Shown here one piece after another: positions 17,633 through 26,400 of a DNA stretch of 32,605 nt (positions are counted from its first letter, which is position 1; every line of letters begins with the position of its first letter). Source of the stretch: Secundilactobacillus hailunensis (lineage in GTDB: Bacteria > Bacillota > Bacilli > Lactobacillales > Lactobacillaceae); NCBI RefSeq assembly GCF_005405185.1, contig NZ_BJDO01000028.1:1-32605 (forward strand). The letters are read 5' to 3'. Position numbers and translations under genes: made by a program. The notes beneath the pieces were generated by a model. That model was not told the origin of the DNA and did no database searches. It worked only from the letters and a program-made list of their open reading frames with translations.

Positions 17633-17742
17633 GTTGCTTTAAAACTCTGAATCTTAGAAACTTTAGAAACTGAATCTCAGAAACTAAATTTTAAAACCTA
17701 AATCTTAAAACTTGAAACTTGAATCTTAAAACTTTAAATCGG
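17633..17742. repeat. Degenerate 14-nt tandem repeat
   Basis: About six to seven imperfect copies of a unit close to TGAATCTTAAAACT run through this AT-rich stretch. Several copies are shortened or altered (for example TGAATCTCAGAAACT and AACTTTAGAAACTGAATC). It is a decayed minisatellite in the 1.35-kb gene-free region between nupC and rpiA. No function is visible. Confidence 0.65.
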
Positions 17743-17977
17743 AAACTCTGAACAGTTGGAACCAAACGTTGTTGCTGTTTGCTACCAATCATTAGCTTCG
17801 ATCTACAAAACGGGATCAACCATTAATCGGTAAAACTCTACAACTTGGAAACGTCCTGGTACCGACTTCCTTATCTCTTCCACGCTTTTATAATATCATG
17901 GAATGTAACCGGTTTCAACCAAAAAGTACCATTTTTTAAGAGAAATTTTTACCGGTACATTTTAGCCTAAATGACAC

Positions 17978-18046
17978 GCTGTTATCCCTGCTATAACAGC
18001 AAAGCGGTCCAGCCAGTAATCATTATCTGATTGATGGCTGGACCAC
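17978..18046 (-). terminator. Double hairpin ending rpiA
   Basis: GCGGTCCAGCCA (18004-18015) pairs with TGGCTGGACCAC (18035-18046), extended inside by AATCA/TGATT. A second perfect hairpin, GCTGTTAT/ATAACAGC (17978-18000), follows directly. The minus transcript reads TTTGCTGTT between them. It starts about 10 nt after the rpiA stop. Confidence 0.75.
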
Positions 18047-18056
18047 TTAAACTGAT

Positions 18057-18737
18057 CTATTTCGTTTTAACTACCGCGCCGTCCTGAGTCCCAATAACGA
18101 CCGTCTTGGTCATGTCGAGAAATAGGCCGTGTTCAACCACGCCGGTCATGTTGCTTAACTCATCAGCGAGGTCGTAAGGAGCGGCGATCTTACCTAAATG
18201 CAGGTCAACAATGATGTTGCCCTCATCCGTGTGAAAGACCTTACCATCCCTTTGACGGACTTCTGGTTTGTAGCCTAGGTCAGCCAACCGCTTTACCAAT
18301 TGATGGTGGCCGTATGCCAGGACTTCAACGGGTAACGGGAACTTGCCTAATTGGTCAACGACTTTGCTTTCGTCCACGATCCAGGCACATTGCTTAGAGT
18401 TCGTAGCAACCAGCTTTTCCCAAGTCTGGGCACCGCCGCCACCTTTGATCCCGTTGATCTGCGGGTCGACTTCATCAGCGCCATCAATCGTAATATCAAT
18501 GGTATCAACGTCGTCTAGCGACTTGATCTCCATGCCTAATTTACGGCCATATTCAGCCGTCCGGTTAGAAGTGGGTACACCGGTAAAATGCACGCCGTCT
18601 TTTTTGATTCGTTCGCCTAATGCGTCGAGTAAGTAACGCACCGTACTCCCGGTACCAAGGCCAACGGTCATGCCGTCTTCAACTAGTTCAGCGGCCTTAT
18701 AGCCGGCAATTTTTTTAAGTTCATCTTGCGTCTTCAT
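18057..18737 (-). CDS. rpiA: Ribose-5-phosphate isomerase A
   Basis: 226 residues. The phosphate loop GLGTGST is at 26-32, with DGADEVD at 85-91 and KGGGGA at 98-103 followed by the catalytic Glu in WEK. It interconverts ribose-5-phosphate and ribulose-5-phosphate in the pentose phosphate pathway. Ribose freed by the nearby nucleoside hydrolase could feed into this step after phosphorylation. AGGA lies about 6 nt before the ATG. It stands alone between a gene-free stretch and the TnpB element, and its 5' flank may abut the element end. Confidence 0.96.
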   Translation of the reverse strand: MKTQDELKKIAGYKAAELVEDGMTVGLGTGSTVRYLLDALGERIKKDGVHFTGVPTSNRTAEYGRKLGMEIKSLDDVDTIDITIDGADEVDPQINGIKGGGGAQTWEKLVATNSKQCAWIVDESKVVDQLGKFPLPVEVLAYGHHQLVKRLADLGYKPEVRQRDGKVFHTDEGNIIVDLHLGKIAAPYDLADELSNMTGVVEHGLFLDMTKTVVIGTQDGAVVKTK

Positions 18738-18779
18738 ACAAAATCCTGCTACTGATAACTTATAACAAGTTAACGATTA

Positions 18780-18910
18780 TTCTTGCTTCATCCTATCCCG
18801 TCTCGCACAATGCTCGCTACTGCAGTTGATATGATAGTCCACAAGCGTTAATTCCCGGCTAGCCACCGGTACATGCTTTGCAGCCTGTTTTAGTAGGCCA
18901 AGACAAAGTT
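18780..18910 (-). ncRNA. Probable omega/re RNA at the tnpB 3' end
   Basis: TnpB nucleases use a guide RNA made from the 3' end of their own gene and the element's right end. The minus strand just after the stop has a GC-rich fold (CCGGTGGCTAGCCGG, about 18848-18862) and further pairing potential in about 100 nt. The guide would lie just outside the right end, near 18780 or beyond. Boundaries are inferred from the family, not seen. Confidence 0.4.
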
Positions 18911-20068
18911 TCCTGTATCCCTAATATTCAGGGCAGCATTTAAATCACGGTCATTGGTATAGTGACAATTAGGGCAGTGATAAGTACGCTCACTCAGCTT
19001 CAAGCTAACTTTCTTAGTTCCGCAGTTATGACAAAGCTTGGAAGTTGGTTCAAAACGACCGGTGAGGTGCACCGGAATTCCTAATTGCTGACATTTAGTA
19101 ATCAGTTTCACTCTAAAGTTATAGAGACCTTGCTGAGCGATAGACTGAGCCAAATGCCGATTTTTCATCATCCCACTAATATTCAAATCTTCTAGAGCAA
19201 CCCATTGCGGTTTGGTTCTCACCACGGTGGTCACAATCTTATTTTGATAATCAATTTGAATATTGGTTAACCGTTGATAAAGCCGTTGCACTTTCAGCTG
19301 AGTTTTGGCTAGGTTTAAATCAGTAGCAGATTTTCCCTCTTTCTGTTTTCTAGCCTTCAGTGCACGATACTGGCGTGATAATTTTCTTTGCAGTCGTCGG
19401 AGCCGTTTCCTAACTCGCTTCAGGCGACTACTTTTGTTCTGATTACTATAGGTGAAACCATTACTTAAAATTGCAAAATTCTTTAATCCTAGGTCAGTGC
19501 CGATAGGACAGCCATCTAATGTAGGTTGAAGTGGATCAGCCTGTTCTACGACACAGGTCAGATAATACCGACCAGCTTTAAGCTTCACCCGCCCCTGTTT
19601 GATGACAAAGTGTTCAGCATCAGTGGGAATATAGCCGAATTCTTTCAACCGCACCCAACCCAGTTTAGGCAATTTAATCCGGTGTCGGTCACAAGCAATA
19701 ATCTGTTTCTGACCATTCTTAACGAAGTAGTAACTACCCTGTCCGCGTTTAAACGAACGCCAATGCGGATAACCACTTAGCTTCTTAAAGAACCGTTTCA
19801 TAGCTGTATCCGCATCAATAAATGCCTGTTTAATAGACTTGGCATATAATTCTTTAATCCACTGATCATCCGGATTCACCTCCAAATAATCATGATTAAA
19901 CCACTTTGAGAACTCATAGGCTCCCATATAATGATAACCACACTCATAACGCTGACGATTAATATCTAAAAAGAGGTTGTAGGCCCAGCGACTACCGGCT
20001 ATCTGCTGATTGATCAGCCAAGCTTGTTTATCCGTTGGCTTAAGCTCAACTTTGTAGGTAATTAACAT
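18890..20068 (-). CDS. tnpB: TnpB RNA-guided nuclease (OrfB, IS200/IS605 group)
   Basis: 392 residues from the ATG at 20068; a GTG directly before it is possible, but GAGGG is spaced 7 nt from the ATG. The N-terminal helix-turn-helix (KPTDKQAWLINQQ) is followed by a WED-like basic region and the RuvC nuclease. Numbered from the GTG, Asp193 lies in GTDLGLKNFA, Glu294 in ALEDLNISG and the third Asp in NDRDLNAA (374-381). A four-cysteine zinc finger (CHNC at 347-350, CPNC at 366-369) sits in between. All catalytic residues are kept, so the enzyme should be active. TnpB cuts DNA next to a short motif under guidance of RNA from the element end, which helps keep the element in place. Confidence 0.95.
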   Translation of the reverse strand: MLITYKVELKPTDKQAWLINQQIAGSRWAYNLFLDINRQRYECGYHYMGAYEFSKWFNHDYLEVNPDDQWIKELYAKSIKQAFIDADTAMKRFFKKLSGYPHWRSFKRGQGSYYFVKNGQKQIIACDRHRIKLPKLGWVRLKEFGYIPTDAEHFVIKQGRVKLKAGRYYLTCVVEQADPLQPTLDGCPIGTDLGLKNFAILSNGFTYSNQNKSSRLKRVRKRLRRLQRKLSRQYRALKARKQKEGKSATDLNLAKTQLKVQRLYQRLTNIQIDYQNKIVTTVVRTKPQWVALEDLNISGMMKNRHLAQSIAQQGLYNFRVKLITKCQQLGIPVHLTGRFEPTSKLCHNCGTKKVSLKLSERTYHCPNCHYTNDRDLNAALNIRDTGNFVLAY

Positions 20069-20072
20069 CACA

Positions 20073-20180
20073 TTTCCCTCGTTTAATTAAGTTTGGTGAC
20101 CCACTTATACCCAGTGGGCTCAAGCTAATTATACCGGATAGAGCCCCTTAAAAGTTATTTTAAGGGAATTATGAGGGAAA
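20073..20180 (-). promoter_or_regulatory. Fold-back leader that can hide the tnpB ribosome site
   Basis: The tnpB ribosome site GAGGGAAA (20080-20073 on the minus strand) is complementary to TTTCCCTC at 20180-20173. GGGCTC/GAGCCC and the two hairpins stack between them. Transcripts entering from outside the element would hide the ribosome site. Such protection from read-through is known for IS200 tnpA. Confidence 0.5.
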
Positions 20181-20392
20181 CTATTTTCAAAATCAGTCAG
20201 TTCACTTAAGCTTGACAAAGCAACCTGATATTACCCTTTTTGATAAGTTCTTTAGAGACTTTTATAACAAAATAATAATCATTCATCCCTCCTGAGTTAG
20301 TAAAACAATTTTATTAACTTGAATTCCAGCTGTAATTTTATGCGTTTATTAACGGGCGGTCAAGCGTGAGATGCTCGTCATTGCACTAAGAA

Positions 20393-20434
20393 ACCCCAGC
20401 GCGCGCTCCAATGATATGGAAAGCGTACTGGGGT
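20393..20434 (-). terminator. Terminator of the adhesin gene
   Basis: AACCCCAG pairs with CTGGGGTT and the stem continues imperfectly (CGCTTTCC with GGAGCG). TTTCTT follows on the minus strand. It lies about 55 nt after the stop codon. Confidence 0.65.
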
Positions 20435-20487
20435 TCTTTCAGGTTAACTTCTAAATGTCATTTAACATTTAGCTATCAGGAACTTAA

Positions 20488-23400
20488 TTAACCCTTTTTG
20501 CGTTTTACCTTGAACATCAGCCCAACTGCGGTTGCTAAGAGTACGAGGCCTAATACGATCAGCCAGTGGTTCATCAGCCACTCACCAGTCTGAGGCAGGA
20601 TACCTTTGCTGCCGGTATCACTGATGTGGGCTTGTGGTGTTGTTTGGCTGCCAGTTGTGCCCTGCGTACTTGAACCAGTGGTTGAGCCAGGAAGCGTGCC
20701 ACTCGATGCGCCACCCGTTGTGCCATTCGTGGTACCACTAGTGTGCGCGTCTTCGGGAGCTGGCGGAACGAAGTCTGGCGGAGTTGTATCCGTGTCATCG
20801 TCGCCATCATGCGGTTCTTCTTCAGGCGGTGTAATGCTGTTGTTGTAGTAAACAACCTTCGCATTAGCCGGGTCGTTAGTCATGACCACACCAGTGGCGG
20901 TTAAGCCTTCACGTTCTGGTGCTTGGCCCTGACTGATACTTGTCTGGTAACCGTCTGCGGAGTAGTCACTTTCAGTCACCTGATAGTGAGTCCCGTTTGG
21001 TACGTTCCAGCGAATGGTCTCGCCATCCATTAATGTCAACGTGCCGTTGCCATCCACATCAAGCATCATTTGACCAGGTGTGTAGCCACCAACTTGAGAA
21101 GTTTTGACGAAATCAACGGTACCGGTCAGCGGGTTCATCTCATCATCCAGGAAGCGAATGTTGAATTCGAATCTGCGATCACGTTCGCCGTTTTCACCCA
21201 GCACTGACTTCGTTAATGATAGCCAAGCCGTCTGTGGCTGAGCTGGGCGATCGTTGATGAAGGAGACTGCCACATCAGCACCATTTGGAATGGTGATCTG
21301 ATCAGTAGTCGTGCCCGGGTTTACGCTGCCATGGTCGATCTGATGACTAGTTTCGTAATCAGTATCAGGTGTTTCGTTAACCACCATGCGCATATTTGCC
21401 GGTAAATTACTGATCTGCAGCCGTTCGCCACCCTTCAGAGAAACGTTGAGCTGACCCTTGGTGAAGGTCACGTTGCTCGTTGTCATTCCAGGTGTCTTAG
21501 TTGCCGTGTAGGTACCAGCAAAGTCCTCATCCGTCTGCCATTCGCCCGGATTATCTGTGTCTTCGATCTGAGCGTCTACCGTAAAGTTAAACGTCTTGTT
21601 CCGGTCAGCGTCAGTCAGTTCACCTGAGAGCTTCTTTTCGAGCACCAGGTTACCAGTTTCAAGACTGTTGGTGAAGGTTACCCGTGGCAATTTGTTTTCG
21701 TCTAATGTCACAGGGCCCGCTACTAGTCCTGCTTCTGGCGCACTGTTATTCACTGCCCAGGTTGTAGACATATTAGCTACTTCAGGGTCTTCTTCGCTAA
21801 CTTGGAATCGGAGGTCCTCTTTCTCCACACCCTTCAGCGGTAAGCCGTCAATCACAGCGTACTGATCTGCTTTCAATTTAAGCTTTGCCGCTCCGTTAGT
21901 AAATTCGACATCGGAGTTTGCTAGCAGTTCATTTTTGTCGCGACTGTAAATTTTCACATCATACTTCTTGCCATTAAGGTCGGTGTTAGAAACCCATTCT
22001 TCAGTTGTGTTATTTTCGCCATCAGGGTCTTCGTTAACTTTCTTAACAAGCTTTTCAGCATTCACTTTAAATTCAAACTCGCGATTGTCATCCGTGTAGG
22101 CACCCTTAACGATCTTGTCGACTCGCAGGCTACCAACTTTATCACGGGTGTTTCGGTATGAAACGACTTCGGTCTTACCTTCCGTGATAGTCACTTCTGG
22201 ATAGTTATCGCCTGTTAATTGATTGTATTCACCATCGTTGTTCACGTTCCAAGAAGCTTCCAAATCATCTAGCACAGTTTCAGTAACTTTAAATTTGACA
22301 CCTTCTGGTAAGCCAGAAATGGTTACTGCTTGATCATGTTTCAATTTAAGAGTAGCAATACCATCTTTGTTGAACTCAATCCGTTTTGTGTTTGGCAATC
22401 CAGAAATGTCATAGGATTTGCTTGCTACTTGTGACTTTCCGTCTTCGTCATCTTCACTATCTTTACCGATTTCCTGAATTTTGAACTCAAATTCTTTATC
22501 CTTATCCGCGTTATCGTGAGAAGCAACGGACTTGTTGAGTTCTAGGCTACCGGTGGCAATGTTGTTAACGAAAAGCACGTGAGCTGTATCGTTTTCTTTA
22601 ACATCTACTGGATTAGCTTCTTCATCTGTACCTTGTGCACTACCAGTATCCCAAGTAGTCGTCACAGAATCATCTTGATTGTCTTCAATAACTTGGAACT
22701 GTCCAGCAGGTAAACCATTAATCTGCAGCTTTTCACCTGGTTTAATGGTCGCATGAGTGGTACCGTTTTCGAACTCAACTTCTCGATCAACAGTCATACC
22801 ATCAACATGTGTCAAAGTAGCTTTAAATTTACCGCTAAAGTCTTCATCTACTTCAACATCATCTGCTTTATCAATGTTCTTGTTAATGGTAAATCCGACG
22901 TTTTCATTTTTCGGATAGTCACCTTCTGCCCGTTTTTCTAATACCAGGCTACCGTAATCAGGTCGCGTGTTCGTGTAGTTCACCGCGACGTTTTTACCAT
23001 CTGGAACAGTCACGGCCGGACCATCTTCATCATCATCCTTGTCACCATTTATGGTGTAACTCACATTGAAATCAGAATGTTGCTCTTCTGAAATCCGCAG
23101 GTGGACACCTGTAGGTAAGCCAAGGATCTTCACCGATTGGTTATGACTTAGAGTGAGGGTCGCTTGTCCGTCATTATTGAACTTAACATTATCTCTGCCA
23201 TTAAAGTTGGCATCAACATCATAAGTGTTGTTTGCTACCTTGCTTACATCGTTATCGTCGGCCTGAATTGTGAACGTAAATTCAGTTGTCAGGTCGCCTG
23301 ATTGTGGGCTCAGCACTTTCTTGTTCAGTTCCAGACTACCAACAGGAATGTCGTTAACGAAACGAACATGAGCAGTATCGTTTTCTTTAACTTCTACTGG

Positions 23401-26400
23401 ATCAGCATCTACAGGGTTTTCATCCTCTCGTGGTCCCTGTGCGCTGCCGATGTCCCAAGTAGTAATTACATTCTCATCCTGTTTGTCTTCAGAAACTTGG
23501 TACTTTCCAGTAGGTAAGTTCTTAACCAGCAATCTTTCACCTGGCTTAATGGCTACATCGGCTTTGCCATCTTCGAACTTAACATTTCTCTGAACAGGTG
23601 TGCCATCAGTGTGTGTCAAGGTTGCTTGGTAGTTACCAGTTAAATCTTCGTTGTCGTCTAAAGCAGTAATGGTAAATCCGATGTCTTTATCAGTCGGATA
23701 CTTACCTTCTGCCTTCTTTTCTAACATCAAGTCGCCATCATCAATCTTGTTAGTGAACTCGACATGGGTAGTGCCACCCTTCTTAACAGTCGCATTGGCT
23801 ACTAATCCGGTGTCACTATCGTTGCCAACTTTCCAAGTGGTCGTCACGGATTTATCTTGACCTTCTTCAGTAACTTTGTAGTCACCGTTAGGCAAGTTCT
23901 TAACTTCTAACCGTTCACCTGGCTTGATTGAAACGTCGACTTTTCCATTTTCAAAGTTCACTTCCTGAGTCGTAGTTGAACCGTTAGCACGTGTCAAGGT
24001 TGCATCAAATTCATCAGTTAAATCTGCTGTGTTGCCATCTTTGTCTAAGGCTTCAATGGTAAATTCAATATCCTTGTTCGTTGGATATGAACCTTCCGCG
24101 TGTTTCTCTAACAGCAGATTACCAGTAGACCGGTCATTCGTGTAGTTCACGGAGACGTTCTTATCATCCGGAACCGTTACTGTCGGACCGTCGCTGTCCT
24201 CATCATCTGCATCTTCATCGCCAACAACTTCATAGCTCATGTCGAAGTCAGAATGCTTTTCTTCTGAGATCTTCAGGTGGGTACCCACTGGTAAGCCAAG
24301 TACCTTCACTGACTGATCATGACGTAATTGAAGTGAGGCTTGTCCGTCATCGTTAAACGTAATGTTTTCTCGTTGACTACGGTTATCTTCGACTGTGAAA
24401 GTTTTGCCCGCTACCTTATCAATATCATCTTTATCAGCTTGAATGGTGAAATCAAATCGAATACTTTGATCACCTGGAAGCCGGTTTAAAACTTCCTTGT
24501 TCAAGGTTAATGAACCGTTAGGCAACTTGTTGGTAAATCTTACGTTAACAAGTTCATCCGCATTTTTCAGCGTGATTGGGTCCGCTTGACGGTCATCACC
24601 AGTTGAGCTGCCAATCTGCCAAGTCGTTTGAATATCCTTGTCATCAGGATCAATTTCTCTCACGGCAAATTTTTCGCCAAGTGGTAAGTTATTGATTCTG
24701 ACATACTCGCCACCCTTTAAAGTTAATGTCGCGGTACCATTTTCGAACTTAACTCTGCCAGAAGTATCAGGTTGCTGTTCCGAGCCAGCATAAGTCGCAT
24801 ATGGGTATTCGCCATCAACTTGTGGATCTGCTTTGATTTCAAACTTAAACTCAGCGTTTGCCGGAATGTTACCTTCAATTTGCTTAGTGATTCTCAGTTG
24901 ACCTGTCTTTGTACTACTGTTCTTGAAATCCATGTTTTGTACTTTGTCAGAATTAATTATCACTGAATTTTCATCAGTATCATTGGTGTAGTTACCACCA
25001 TTGATCGACCAAGTAGTTTCCATACCAGTCGCTTCTTCGGTAACTGTAAATTTCACACCTTCTGGTAAGCCATTTATCTTTACCTGCTGCGTATTCGTCA
25101 GCTCAAAGGTTGTTTTACCGTCCTTGTCGAATTCTAGATCTTCAAGTCCAGCTCCTTCAGCCTTGTAAGTTTTGCCAGCAACTTTATCTTTTTGGTCAGC
25201 TTCAACCGTGAACTTATACGGTGCTTTTAGTTCATCTTCAACTTCGCTGCTAACCGTCTTGCTAACAACTAAAGGACCTTTAGCAGGCGTGTTAGTAAAG
25301 AATATCGTCACTGGGGTAGCTGTACTGGTACTTAGTCTGAACGGTTGTGTCTGTTTATCCCAAATTGGATCGTCATTGTTGACCGCAATCTGTGTGGTGT
25401 AATCATCACTAGTACTTGTTTCACGGACATCGTAATACTGAGTAGTCTTTTTTTCCTTATCGTCAATTTTTTCAGTTGGCAAGCCAAGGATTGTCCGTTC
25501 TTTGTTAGCAGGTACCGAGATTTCTTCACTCACACCATTGTGGAAGGTCACTTCGCCACCTTCTTGAAGCTTGTAAGTGCCTTGAAGCTGAGTATTCACA
25601 TTACCGTCTTCATCAACTGCACGAACCTCAAAGTTAAAGCTATTTTCTTTGAGATTTTCAGAAGCTTTGCTAATCGTTAAATTACCCGGTATTGTCGTGT
25701 AGTTCTTAATTTCATGCGCTTCTTTAGTCCAACCTGCTTCTTCGGCAGATTTTTTGTCAAACTCTAACGGACCCATTTGACCGGAATAGTTTGCCGGTGG
25801 TGAGATTTCAACGATCCGATATTTCGCCCGTGTTCCCATCAGGAGATATTCAATATAACCTTCTGAATTAGACACGACTGGTTCATAAGGTTGATCGTTG
25901 TCCATCCGTTTTGCAGCTTCCCAGTCACCATGGCCAACCTTCTGTTGTAACTGGAAGGTTGCACCAGAAAGTGCTTTACCAGTATCGCCATCAACCTTGC
26001 GGAACCGCAGTCCCCAGCTATTCATTAATGCAGAGCCTGTAAGTGTATGTCGGCCCATGTACTCAGTAGAATGGCTTCCGGCTGATATTTTGGCAGTGTT
26101 CGAATATAACGCGTGCTGTTCTTCCATGATTGACTTATATCTGATGACCAGTGGTTGGTCAACCTTAGTAGTCAGCTTAATCGTCATCTTACTGTTGCTG
26201 TCATGATGGACTTCATAGTCTTCACCCTTGACCAGCTTAATTTCCCGGCTGCCAGGAACAACTTCTACGTTGAAGCCATCCCCATTGGCTGTAAACTTAG
26301 GCGTTACAAAGGCTAGTTCGATGTCGTTAACCGAATGCATCTGACCAGCTGACAGTTCATCAGTGATTTCTGGATAACCAATATCTTCACTGTATGCATT

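Larger units (their letters stand above)
18780..20180 (-). mobile_element. TnpB-only IS200/IS605-group element
   Basis: The tnpB gene is flanked by structured DNA of the kind found at IS200/IS605 ends. The upstream end (20073-20180) has a 9-bp hairpin CCCTTAAAA/TTTTAAGGG (20145-20166), a CCCACT/AGTGGG hairpin (20100-20118), and an outer TTTCCCTC/GAGGGAAA pairing. The downstream end has the GC-rich CCGG..CCGG fold just after the stop. There is no tnpA, so movement would need a transposase from elsewhere. Exact ends are not determined; these single-strand elements leave no target duplication. Confidence 0.6.

Noticed and set aside
20222-20305. Short minus-strand frame MNDYYFVIKVSKELIKKG with AGGAGGG at its start
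   Set aside because: Only 26 codons; the ribosome site is too close to the ATG, and a second ATG in another frame stops after six codons. Could be a fragment cut by the TnpB element, but it cannot be supported.
20850-25690. CRISPR array or simple DNA tandem repeat in the long gene
   Set aside because: The repeats are protein modules of 115-160 codons with diverged DNA, not short exact repeats with spacers.
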